Shown: positions 14,501 to 21,853 of the stretch, one piece after another | Numbering within the stretch: position 1 is the stretch's first letter | Layout: each line of letters begins with the position of its first letter | Source of the DNA: Bacillota bacterium | GTDB taxonomy: Bacteria; Bacillota; Clostridia; Peptostreptococcales; Anaerovoracaceae | Direction: 5' to 3' | Length of the DNA stretch: 27,196 bases | NCBI GenBank assembly: GCA_023415235.1 | Contig: JAEZLP010000045.1 | Location: 1 to 27,196 of the forward strand | Position numbers and translations under genes: made by a program | The notes under the pieces: generated by a model | The model's database searches: none | Told to the model about the DNA's origin: nothing | What the model saw: the letters and a program-made list of their open reading frames with translations, nothing else

Positions 14501-17500
14501 TCTCAGACAACTGGACCGTCGGTCTGGTAACCTACTCGCTTGGCGGCCCCGCCAACCTGGATACCGTTGTAATAACCGGCAATACCTTTGACAGCAACTG
14601 GTATTCTGAGGTTATTGTTAAGGATACAGGCGCTTATACAGGCACACTGGACGTTTCAGACAATATATTTACGGACTCGCCTGTTACCTATTCCACCTCC
14701 GCAGACGCCAGCCTCAATGAACCGGGTTGGAATGAGCATAAGCCTGCCGTTGAAGGGATAGGCGGCACTGCAACCAAACCGGAAACCGACCTTCCGACTC
14801 TCCGTATCTATAACAGCGGTTCGGTCGTGCTGGAATATAACAAGCCAAAGGCCTTAGGCGTTGGCCCCGGCGGATATCAGACCATCCAGGCGGCCATCAA
14901 TGCGGCTTCCGCAGGCGATACGATCCAATTGGCAGCGGGCACATACCCTGAACAGCTGAATATCACAAAAGGATTGAGTATAATCGGAGAAGGCTGGGAC
15001 AAGGTAACCATTGACGCGACAACAGCTTCGGCTCACGGCATTACGGTGTCTAGCGGCGATGTGACACTGCAAGGCTTTACCCTGCAGGGCAGTACGAGTA
15101 ATAGTAGATCAAGATACGGCATTCATGTCGCAAGCGGAGGGCATCAAAATATTAATTTCTCCGATTTGAAGGTCCAGGATTTTTACAGGACTGGAATTGA
15201 CATCAACGGAGCAGACGGAGTCATCGTGAACAATGTAACCGCTGTCAATAACGGTGGCAATGGTCTTCAGACCTGCGACGCGAAAAATGTAACCTTCTCC
15301 GGCATTACGACCAGCGGCAACGCCTGGGGCGGAGTAGGCATCTTTACCATCGGACAGTACAGTCCCATCGGCACAGACGGCATTGTATTTACCGGTGAAA
15401 ATAGCTTTGGAGAATCTGCCACAGATAATGGAGCGATTTATCTGGAGGAAGGGAATTTTGCGAATCCGGACAATCCCTATCCTATTACCTTTAGCACCAA
15501 TCCTTCGGACAATGCGAATGTGATGTTTATAACGGATGACCTGCAATACATGCTCAGCGGCAGTTCAGATGCCGCGGAGAATTACAAGCGGTTCTATGGA
15601 ACCCTGGAGCATGTTCTCTCCGCAGCAAATGGGAATCCGGGACATATCGTGTCTGACATATATATCAGGAGCCTGTCTGACGGCAGCTTCTATGTCACGG
15701 AAGACTTAAGAATTCAGACCGCAATCAATGCGGCCGCCAAAGGCGATATTATCCGCGTAGCGGCGGGAACGTATAACGAAGCGCTACAAATCAACAAGTC
15801 CGTTGAACTCAGAGGGGCGCAGTATGGCGTCGATGCCAGAAATCGTACTGGAGTAGAGGAGTCCGCGATTACAGGCGGCATCGTCAGCATTTCAACTGCC
15901 GGCGCCATCATTGACGGGTTCACCTTTACGCCGCCCGTATGGACAGGACGAATTGAGCCGGCTGCTGATAATATCACTTTGAGAAACAATATTATAGAGC
16001 GCGCTATCTATCATACGCGAAACCCGGAAAAAGCCATTGAAAACTTCACTCTGAGCCAAAACTGGTTTAAAAATATTACAGATGGCAACTCGGCCATCGT
16101 GCTGGAAGGCGCAACAGAGGATCTGACGATAGAAGACAACTTATTTGAGAATATCAGCTATTCCGCTATCATCTTAGGCGCAACCACCTATGAGAATACG
16201 GTGATCAGCGGCAATGCGATCTATCGCACCTGGTCCCAGGCTATAAACCTTGGAGGAGCTCACAGCAACACTGATGTAAGGAATAATTATATTGAACAAG
16301 CGAACATGAGCGGTGAACCCGACAAGGGAGGAATCCGCATTTATGGAACAGACTTTACCGGCCCTGTCTCTATCATCGGCAATAAGGTGGTAAATTCCTT
16401 CAACGGATTCAGTGTGAGAAACGGTGGAGATATTACCGGAAAAACAATTATTGTGGAAGACAACACCTTTATCGAGAACAGCAACGCTGGAGTCTACAAC
16501 GGCGCATCTTCCGGCGTGATCAATGCCACCAACAACTACTGGGGATCTGCGGGACCTGTTGTGAATGGGGATGTTAGCTACTTCCCATGGTATGTGGACG
16601 CAGGCAAGGAACGTCTTGCTAATCAGGGCTTTAATCTGACATCACCAAGCAAGAGCAGAAACACTGTCACTCTGAGCTGGGCCGCAGCTCCGGGCGCAGA
16701 CGGATATAACATTTACAACGGAGATGCCAAAGCAAATTCAGCGATTATTACGAACACCTCCTATACGGTAACCGGACTCTCTTCATCCACTGCCTACAGC
16801 TTTAGCCTGACGATCGTAGCCGGAGGAACAGAGTATGCCGTCAGTGATTCTGCGATTACAGTAACGACAAACAGCGGTGGAGGAGGAAGCAACACGCAGA
16901 CACCTCCGCCTCAGCAGACACCTCCGCCTGCCCCCAAAGCGCTGACGGATCCTCAGACCAAGGACGATCAAAAGCTGAATGAAACACTCCAGTCCACAGG
17001 TCAGGCAAGCCTGGATCTGACAACGGCAGAAAATGCCGCAGCAGGTTTGTCAACCAACACAATTACACAGCTGGCCCAGGAAAACGCACCTCTGGTCATT
17101 CGGAATACCGGGGTTCAGGTTGACTTTTCACCCAACTCCCTGATCACTCCAGAACTGACATCGGCGCTGCAGCAGCCTGACGCAGTGGTAGAGCTGGGAG
17201 CCAAGCAGGTAACGGAGGAGGAGAAACAGGAGATACTTGCCAATGCGCCGTTGGGAGAGAGTACGGGAATCTTTGAAGTTGGCGGCGTGATTATCGACCT
17301 TACGGCTAATATAGTCACCGGAGGAGATAACAGCACGAAAATTGAAAATTTCTCCGAACCTGTCGCGGTTACCATTGATCTCTCTGGTCTCGACCTGACT
17401 CCCGAGCAGATCAGCGAGCTTTCAGGTGTCAGATTTGAAAAGGATGAAACCGGGGCCATCGTTCCTGTCCCACTGGGCGGGAGCTATGATCCGCAGACAA

Positions 17501-17910
17501 AGACCTTCACCTTCTACACCACAAGATTCAGTCTCTATTCGGTTGTGCAGGTGAAAGATCTGGTCAAGCTGGAATTGACAATCGGCAATCAGGTTTCAAA
17601 GGTGAACGGGACGGATCAAAATATCGATGTTCCGCCCACCATAATCAACAATCGGACCATGGTGCCGCTGCGATTCATCGGTGAGGCTCTGGGAGCGGAA
17701 TTTGTATGGGACGGGAAGACCCGGACCGTAACATTCAGCCTGGACGGAAAGGAATTAAAAGTAGTCATCGATCAGCTTTCACCGGGAATGGATGTTCCGG
17801 CCACCATCGTCGGCAATCGAACCATCGTGCCGATCAGGTATATTTCCGAAGCTTTCGGAGCTGAGGTGACCTGGTTCCCCACCGAGCGTAAAGTGACGGT
17901 AGTTAAATAA
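11518..17910 (+). CDS. Giant secreted beta-helix adhesin-like protein with FnIII, Pro-rich linker and stalk domain
   Basis: A 2130-residue protein. A signal peptide (KLLAILVVLTMIFTLILPGT, cleavage after AFA) is followed by a Ser/Asp/Gly-rich segment with repeated GPGIDS. Then come five right-handed parallel beta-helix modules starting near residues 121, 435, 844, 1120 and 1397, each opening with a TIQxAIxAA block and GDxIxVAxGxY. Modules 1, 2 and 5 close with N-W/Y-W-G followed by PWY. An FnIII domain (about 1706-1785) is followed by a Gly/Pro linker TPPPQQTPPPAP (1795-1806), a domain of unknown type, and a terminal copper-amine-oxidase-N/stalk domain pair (about 2015-2130). The fold occurs in pectate lyases, NosD and adhesins. 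No catalytic site is recognisable, so carbohydrate binding or adhesion is inferred. There is no LPXTG motif; the stalk domain may anchor it. The ribosome site AAGGAG lies 10 bases upstream. It is controlled by the preceding c-di-GMP-II switch. Confidence 0.9.
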   Translation: MMEKRTKLLAILVVLTMIFTLILPGTAFAEGSFDGVSDGQDLGGELSDPGSGTSYGPGIDSGSDSYNSESSSGPGIDSDLNPDLDSGFTSLPEMGPLFIMSMPRDGNLYVDYDGAVDDTHFQTIQDAVNAAEVGDTIYVAAGEYTEPKITITKNLTIIGEDRENTIIKPSVNFTGANHSDNAAWFVVNDGVTFNLSDVTLDAEGKNVLVGIMSHGSGSIENNIFKNIRGGHDYNGVAIELLGSDMTVTGNTFSNIQRIGVFIGQNSDTAGAVIQANTYVGKGTGNFLDYAFEVGRDGRAEIIGNTISGNKGIASTDNSSSAGIQITSYYGSGASHAIIEDNVISDCSIGVLVGYDNNDISVVTINENNLEGNGIGIKSTAPTVNGKWNWWGANDASGILELISGNVDFEPWYTSEAMGELVYRYSVVNQDLEASYETIQAAIDAADAGDIIKVAPGVYNENISIIKPLTLLGATHGIDKTSEAYNTVTSDGTWDTSQESVIQSPDPSQRMSCVVDIKGASDVTFDGFVVQELHAVSAQYDSLVRVSAKEPPRATIQNINVINNIIGPFTNIEGQDGSQGRMGLYIVNDPYNANVGVINSTFAHNRIFGAEGNGNNVFIWSAYHAYGAAGPCPMTGTAIEENDIYGANRSGIEIAGGVKDLIIRSNKIHDNGMSDTTDSIKYGNGILMIRGNNDKEDSSGLGPENLTIQNNEIYNNEKNGIYSGPMIKDTLIKENRIQNNGWHGVVVDLQEQYYSGVNPVLDGATGVTLTDNTITGNTTGAAVQGDPSNSFVLKAIKNWWGTNVNAEIQAAVSPYVSFDPWYASAAMDTLDSAKPVINETKGTSYDTIQAAISDAASGDSIYVKAGNYRENVNINKNNLTLRGAGAANTKIVATTATASALTFSSSGSTAEGFTLTHEYTTAELSAWSTINNNGVSFASNHNGNTLKNCTVTLNRNGIYLNTTQNNQILDNMITNNRSGINMTNNINGTRIEGNTISDNWTVGLVTYSLGGPANLDTVVITGNTFDSNWYSEVIVKDTGAYTGTLDVSDNIFTDSPVTYSTSADASLNEPGWNEHKPAVEGIGGTATKPETDLPTLRIYNSGSVVLEYNKPKALGVGPGGYQTIQAAINAASAGDTIQLAAGTYPEQLNITKGLSIIGEGWDKVTIDATTASAHGITVSSGDVTLQGFTLQGSTSNSRSRYGIHVASGGHQNINFSDLKVQDFYRTGIDINGADGVIVNNVTAVNNGGNGLQTCDAKNVTFSGITTSGNAWGGVGIFTIGQYSPIGTDGIVFTGENSFGESATDNGAIYLEEGNFANPDNPYPITFSTNPSDNANVMFITDDLQYMLSGSSDAAENYKRFYGTLEHVLSAANGNPGHIVSDIYIRSLSDGSFYVTEDLRIQTAINAAAKGDIIRVAAGTYNEALQINKSVELRGAQYGVDARNRTGVEESAITGGIVSISTAGAIIDGFTFTPPVWTGRIEPAADNITLRNNIIERAIYHTRNPEKAIENFTLSQNWFKNITDGNSAIVLEGATEDLTIEDNLFENISYSAIILGATTYENTVISGNAIYRTWSQAINLGGAHSNTDVRNNYIEQANMSGEPDKGGIRIYGTDFTGPVSIIGNKVVNSFNGFSVRNGGDITGKTIIVEDNTFIENSNAGVYNGASSGVINATNNYWGSAGPVVNGDVSYFPWYVDAGKERLANQGFNLTSPSKSRNTVTLSWAAAPGADGYNIYNGDAKANSAIITNTSYTVTGLSSSTAYSFSLTIVAGGTEYAVSDSAITVTTNSGGGGSNTQTPPPQQTPPPAPKALTDPQTKDDQKLNETLQSTGQASLDLTTAENAAAGLSTNTITQLAQENAPLVIRNTGVQVDFSPNSLITPELTSALQQPDAVVELGAKQVTEEEKQEILANAPLGESTGIFEVGGVIIDLTANIVTGGDNSTKIENFSEPVAVTIDLSGLDLTPEQISELSGVRFEKDETGAIVPVPLGGSYDPQTKTFTFYTTRFSLYSVVQVKDLVKLELTIGNQVSKVNGTDQNIDVPPTIINNRTMVPLRFIGEALGAEFVWDGKTRTVTFSLDGKELKVVIDQLSPGMDVPATIVGNRTIVPIRYISEAFGAEVTWFPTERKVTVVK

Positions 17911-17933
17911 TGGGAAAAATTTAACAAAAATCC

Positions 17934-17960
17934 TAAAGTTAATGAAAGGAATGCCGATAA
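17934..17960 (+). promoter_or_regulatory. Flagellar sigma (sigma-28/sigma-D) promoter of the protease gene
   Basis: TAAA (17934-17937, within TAAAGTTA), a 15-base spacer and GCCGATAA (17953-17960): an exact match to TAAA-N15-GCCGATAA. Predicted start is near 17967, about 17 bases before the first aptamer. It places the protease in the flagellar regulon. Confidence 0.85.
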
Positions 17961-17983
17961 TAATATAGCAAGATATATAGAAT

Positions 17984-18070
17984 CAACGTAAAAGGCAAAC
18001 CCGGTAAAAGCCGGGGACGCAAAGCCGCGAGTCTAAAGCCCATAAGGGTTATGATAGTCGGGTTGCCGTA
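17984..18070 (+). promoter_or_regulatory. c-di-GMP-I (GEMM-I) riboswitch, copy 1
   Basis: It contains the conserved GGCAAACC, the P1b hairpin CCCGG/CCGGG, GGGACGCAAAGCC, CTAAAG and the closing GATAGTCGGGTTGCC. The base corresponding to ligand-contacting G20 of the Vibrio Vc2 aptamer is G, pointing to c-di-GMP rather than cGAMP. Bases 17990-18040 are identical to 18180-18230 of copy 2. A terminator follows directly, so this copy probably acts on transcription, most likely as an OFF switch. Confidence 0.92.
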
Positions 18071-18084
18071 AAAGGGTTTCATCA

Positions 18085-18120
18085 GACCCTGCTTTGGCGA
18101 CCCAAAGCAGGGTCTTTCTA
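18085..18120 (+). terminator. Terminator linked to the first c-di-GMP-I aptamer
   Basis: GACCCTGCTTTGG (18085-18097) pairs perfectly with CCAAAGCAGGGTC (18102-18114), then TTTCTATATT. AGGGT at 18073-18077, or GGGT in the aptamer's closing strand (18060-18063), can pair with ACCC at 18086-18089 as an antiterminator. Ligand binding would remove the latter partner and favour termination. Confidence 0.75.
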
Positions 18121-18135
18121 TATTATTATCAGGTG

Positions 18136-18171
18136 CAATTTGCTTGGGCCACGACGCCCGGCAGCAAATTG
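18136..18171 (+). other. Stem-loop between the two aptamers
   Basis: CAATTTGCT (18136-18144) pairs with AGCAAATTG (18163-18171), with an inner GGGC/GCCC stem (18146-18149 with 18156-18159). No T-run follows, so it is not a terminator. It may insulate the folding of the two aptamers. Confidence 0.55.
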
Positions 18172-18264
18172 ACACTTGAAAAAGGCAAACCCGGTAAAAG
18201 CCGGGGACGCAAAGCCGCGAGTCTAAAGCCGCAAAGGCCATGATAGTCGGGCTGCCAAGTTTCA
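18172..18264 (+). promoter_or_regulatory. c-di-GMP-I (GEMM-I) riboswitch, copy 2
   Basis: Same conserved core as copy 1, again with the c-di-GMP-type G. P1 can form from TTGAAA (18176-18181) and TTTCAA (18260-18265). The P3 tip differs from copy 1 but still pairs. No terminator follows. The aptamer ends about 27 bases before the ribosome site GGAGG at 18292-18296. CAACTCC (18263-18269) can pair imperfectly with GGAGGTGTTG (18292-18301), so control of translation is plausible. Confidence 0.9.
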
Positions 18265-18303
18265 ACTCCGATTACGGGGATATGCTGTCAGGGAGGTGTT
18301 GTC

Positions 18304-18999
18304 GTGTTCAGGAAAACTTTCATACTGATTGTCTCACTCATATTCATTCTGAATGTGAATACTGTTTATGCAAGCGATAACATTGTGGCCTTCACCGGTG
18401 AAGTCAGTGAAAAAGAGGTGATTGACCGGTCAGGCGAGCAGGCTTTTCTGACAAAACAGTGGTATGATCTGAAATTTGAGATAGCCCCCCGGAATACGAG
18501 CGGCACATTAAAAATGCAGGAAGTCGACAGCCAAGAATATCTGCTGGCCCTGAAAGAAGTCCGGTTCCCTCTGGAGGCTGCAGGTGAGTATAAATTATAT
18601 TTTCTTGCTCATAAGCTGAAAGATCAGTTTTCTACGTTAGCCCTCAGCTTTGGGGATGGAAGCGTGGTCGTCTTCGGGAATTACGGTTCCCTGCCTCAGG
18701 AAAAGCTGCATCGGCTGGCCGTTCACGAATTGGGACATCAGATTGATTTCCGGCTGATGACAGATGCCAAATGGCAGGAATATAGGGAACTTCGGGGGAT
18801 AGAAGACCAGAACGTATACAACGACTACACGGATGTGTATCAAAATCGGCCCCAGGAGATTTTTGCAGAAGACTTCAGGCTTATTTTCGGCGGAGAAAAA
18901 GCCCGGCTAACAGAGCATCTCAACAGCGATCTAAAAAGCCCGAGCGAGATGCCGGAATTGAAAGAATTCTTTTTATCTCTCACAGAACAAGGAGCATGA
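18304..18999 (+). CDS. Secreted zinc metalloprotease, anthrax-lethal-factor-like (M34/PPEP-related) domain
   Basis: A 231-residue protein with a signal peptide (KTFILIVSLIFILNVNTVYA, cleavage near A23). The zinc site is HELGH (141-145), with E142 catalytic and the downstream glutamate in PQEIFAEDFRLIFGG (Glu185 or Glu189) as third ligand. This matches the ATLF-like fold of lethal factor and of C. difficile Zmp1/PPEP-1 (HETAH ... PEEFFAESF), which is of similar length. The GW-rich segment that precedes the HExxH helix in PPEP-1 is not recognisable here, so Pro-Pro specificity is unproven. It starts with GTG, 7 bases after GGAGG. It lies just downstream of the adhesin gene on its own flagellar-sigma promoter with tandem c-di-GMP-I switches. 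The adhesin's TPPPQQTPPPAP linker is the natural candidate substrate (inference). Confidence 0.85.
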   Translation: MFRKTFILIVSLIFILNVNTVYASDNIVAFTGEVSEKEVIDRSGEQAFLTKQWYDLKFEIAPRNTSGTLKMQEVDSQEYLLALKEVRFPLEAAGEYKLYFLAHKLKDQFSTLALSFGDGSVVVFGNYGSLPQEKLHRLAVHELGHQIDFRLMTDAKWQEYRELRGIEDQNVYNDYTDVYQNRPQEIFAEDFRLIFGGEKARLTEHLNSDLKSPSEMPELKEFFLSLTEQGA

Positions 19000-19055
19000 A
19001 GCCGAAGCTCCTGAGGAGACGCATGTCTCAGCTTCAACCATAAATAGTAATGAAC

Positions 19056-19094
19056 AGCCTTTTATGAAAAAATCATAAAAGGCTATTTTATTTT
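19056..19094 (+). terminator. Terminator of the protease gene
   Basis: AGCCTTTTATGA (19056-19067) pairs perfectly with TCATAAAAGGCT (19073-19084) around AAAAA, followed by ATTTTATTTT. It isolates the protease from the next operon. Confidence 0.88.
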
Positions 19095-19174
19095 CAAACT
19101 TGCTGGTATCATAGTAGAAGAGGGATTCTTATTCCGGATTCTGAAAAATCGCCTAACAAAAAGGATTCTAACAG

Positions 19175-21853
19175 ATGATGAAAAATATTGTCATAGGAAT
19201 ATTAGCCCATGTAGATGCAGGCAAGACGACATTATCGGAGAGCCTGCTTTATCTCAGCGGGAAAATCGGGAAAATGGGAAGAGTGGACAAGAAGAACGCT
19301 TATCTGGACAACTATGAACTGGAGCGTGCAAGAGGAATAACCATTTTTTCAAAGCAGGCCATATTGGAAATCGGCGGGACTCAGATCACCCTGCTGGATA
19401 CCCCTGGACATGTTGACTTTTCAGCAGAAGCGGAGAGGACTCTTCAAGTGCTGGACTACGCCATTTTAGTGGTCAGCTGTGCAGACGGGGTACAGGGCCA
19501 TGCTAAAACCTTATGGAAGCTCCTTGAATCGTACCGGATTCCTGTTTTTTTGTTCATCAACAAGATGGACCAGGTTGGAGCAGACCGGGAAGAGATAGCG
19601 GAAGAACTGAGAGGGCAGCTTCATGAGCACTGCATTGATTTCGACCGGGACAGAACAGACGATTTTTATGATCAGCTTGCCATGTGCAGCGAATCCATGA
19701 TGAATGCATATCTGGAAACAGGCACGATTGAAACGGAAGAGATTAGAACAGCCATCCGGGAACGCAGGGTTTTTCCCTGCTACTTTGGATCGGCCTTGAG
19801 GCTGGAGGGTATCGAGCGGTTCATGGAGGGACTTGAAACATACACGATGGAGCCAGTTTACCCCGACGAGTTTGGTGCGAAAATCTACAAAATTTCCAGA
19901 GACGAACAGGGAAACCGTCTGACTCATATGAAGCTGACAGGAGGGAAGCTGAAGGTGAGGGACGTTCTAACCTATCACCAGATGGAAGAAAAGGTGAATC
20001 AGATCCGGATCTACTCCGGTCAAAAATTTGAGGCGGTCAATGAGGTCGAAGCCGGTTTTATCTGCGCGGTTACCGGGCTGACCCAAACCAGACCGGGAGA
20101 CGGGCTCGGCGTGGAAGCATCTTCCGCTGCGCCGCTGCTGGAACCGGTATTATCCTATCAGATCATTCTTCCGGATGGAATTGATCCCAGGGCGGCGCTT
20201 CCTATGCTGCGTCAGCTGGAAGAGGAGAACCCAGAGCTTCATATTCTATGGGAGGAACAGCTGCAGGAGATTCATGCGCGGATCATGGGCGAGGTCCAGA
20301 CCGAAATTCTCCGAAGTCTGATAAAAAGCCGTTTTGGAATCGAGGTAGCCTTCGGCCCAGGAAGGATCGTATATAAGGAGACCATCGCGTCGCCGGTGGA
20401 AGGCGTCGGACACTTTGAGCCGCTGCGTCACTATGCAGAGGTTCATTTGCTGCTGGAGCCGGGAGAGCGGGGAAGCGGTCTGCAATTTAAAACGGTATGC
20501 AGTGAAGATTTGCTGGCCGAAAATTGGCAGAGGCTGATTCTCACCCATTTGGAAGAGAAAGCGCATATAGGCGTCCTGACCGGATCGTGTATCACCGATA
20601 TGAAAATAACCCTGGTTTCAGGCCGAGCCCACAACAAGCATACAGAGGGCGGCGATTTCCGGGAAGCTACTTATCGTGCGGTGAGACAAGGATTGATGGA
20701 GGCGGAATCCATTTTGCTGGAGCCATACTATGCCTTTCAGCTGGAGCTGCCTGTGAAAATGGTGGGAAGAGCCATGACCGACATTGAAAATATGCATGGA
20801 ATCTGTGAAATTTCCCGCACAGACGAAGAATCGGCAGTGCTTACGGGCAGCGCCCCTGTCGCTGCCATGAAAAATTACCAGCAAGAGGTGACCGGGTACA
20901 GCAAGGGACTCGGCAGGCTGTCCTGCCGCCTGCAAGGATATGGGCCATGCCACAATTCGGAAGAGGTCATTCAGAGGATTGGCTATGATCCTGACCGGGA
21001 TATTGAAAATCCTTCCGCTTCCGTATTCTGTGCGAATGGGGCAGGGTTTTTGGTGGATTGGCATGAGGTAAAAGACTATATGCATGTGGAGAGCTGGCTT
21101 CGGAAGACCCGAATTGAAGCGGAAAATACAGTAAGGGAACCGACAGCATATCAAGGAGAAATACAGATCAGCCTGGAAGAGATCGATCGGATTATTAATA
21201 AAACCTATTATGCGAACCAAGGGAAGAGAACCTTATGGAAAAGAAATATCGCGGCCCGGGAAAGAAACTATGAACCGGCGGTCTATACGGGTATTCCGAA
21301 GGAAACGAAAGAAAATTATCTCCTGGTGGACGGTTATAATATCATTCACGCATGGCCAGAGCTGAAGGAGCTTGCAGACGGGAATATGGACGGCGCAAGA
21401 ATGAAACTGCTGGATTCCCTCAGCGGATATCAAGCGCTGAGGCAGCAGAAGATTATCGTTGTCTTTGATGCTTACCGCGTTCAGGGACATCGGGAGGAAA
21501 TCACCGAATATGGCAACCTCCATATCGTATATACGGGAGAAGCGCAGACCGCGGATCAGTATATTGAGAAATTTGCCCATGACAATAAGAAAAAGTATAA
21601 TATCGCTGTCGCCACATCGGACGGGCTGCAGCAGATGATTGTCAGGGGAGCCGGCTGCTCCCTCCTGTCTGCCAGAGAACTGAAAGACGAGATTGATGCT
21701 GCAAATGATAGAATCCGGAAGGAATACAGAGAATTGTTAAGCAAGAGACACAGTTCCCTTATGGATGCGCTGTCCCCGGAAGAAATCCTTCAGCTTCAGG
21801 AATTGGCCGGAGGAAAGACTGCAACATCACAAAAGGAAGGTGAAAGCGAATGA
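19175..21853 (+). CDS. EF-G/TetM-like translational GTPase fused to a C-terminal YacP/Rae1-like NYN nuclease domain
   Basis: An 892-residue protein. The N-terminal G domain has AHVDAGKT (11-18), RGITI switch I (53-57), DTPGH (75-79) and NKMD (129-132), followed by EF-G-like domains II-V. Its domain IV carries RAHNKHTEGGDF where TetM has YYSPVSTPADF. The tip residues needed to dislodge tetracycline are absent, so it is not a TetM orthologue. From about residue 713 comes an NYN domain that aligns with B. subtilis YacP/Rae1: LLVDGYNIIHAWPELKEL (candidate catalytic D719), VVFDAYRVQG, TADQYIEKFA, VATSD. Rae1 is a ribosomal A-site mRNA endonuclease. The fusion suggests a GTPase that binds the A site and cuts mRNA there. 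The ribosome site AAGGA is 10 bases upstream. It overlaps the next gene by ATGA. Confidence 0.88.
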   Translation: MMKNIVIGILAHVDAGKTTLSESLLYLSGKIGKMGRVDKKNAYLDNYELERARGITIFSKQAILEIGGTQITLLDTPGHVDFSAEAERTLQVLDYAILVVSCADGVQGHAKTLWKLLESYRIPVFLFINKMDQVGADREEIAEELRGQLHEHCIDFDRDRTDDFYDQLAMCSESMMNAYLETGTIETEEIRTAIRERRVFPCYFGSALRLEGIERFMEGLETYTMEPVYPDEFGAKIYKISRDEQGNRLTHMKLTGGKLKVRDVLTYHQMEEKVNQIRIYSGQKFEAVNEVEAGFICAVTGLTQTRPGDGLGVEASSAAPLLEPVLSYQIILPDGIDPRAALPMLRQLEEENPELHILWEEQLQEIHARIMGEVQTEILRSLIKSRFGIEVAFGPGRIVYKETIASPVEGVGHFEPLRHYAEVHLLLEPGERGSGLQFKTVCSEDLLAENWQRLILTHLEEKAHIGVLTGSCITDMKITLVSGRAHNKHTEGGDFREATYRAVRQGLMEAESILLEPYYAFQLELPVKMVGRAMTDIENMHGICEISRTDEESAVLTGSAPVAAMKNYQQEVTGYSKGLGRLSCRLQGYGPCHNSEEVIQRIGYDPDRDIENPSASVFCANGAGFLVDWHEVKDYMHVESWLRKTRIEAENTVREPTAYQGEIQISLEEIDRIINKTYYANQGKRTLWKRNIAARERNYEPAVYTGIPKETKENYLLVDGYNIIHAWPELKELADGNMDGARMKLLDSLSGYQALRQQKIIVVFDAYRVQGHREEITEYGNLHIVYTGEAQTADQYIEKFAHDNKKKYNIAVATSDGLQQMIVRGAGCSLLSARELKDEIDAANDRIRKEYRELLSKRHSSLMDALSPEEILQLQELAGGKTATSQKEGESE

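Noticed and set aside
11518..17910. Pectate lyase or alginate-modifying enzyme
   Set aside because: The parallel beta-helix fold is shared, but no catalytic motif of a lyase or epimerase family is visible; an adhesin or binding role fits the regulation better.
17984..18264. cGAMP-specific (GEMM-Ib) riboswitches
   Set aside because: The base matching position 20 of the Vc2 aptamer is G in both copies, the c-di-GMP form; cGAMP variants carry A.
19175..21853. Tetracycline resistance (tetM-type ribosomal protection)
   Set aside because: The GTPase core is similar, but the TetM domain IV tip is replaced by RAHNKHTEGGDF and a nuclease domain is appended. Resistance is not supported.
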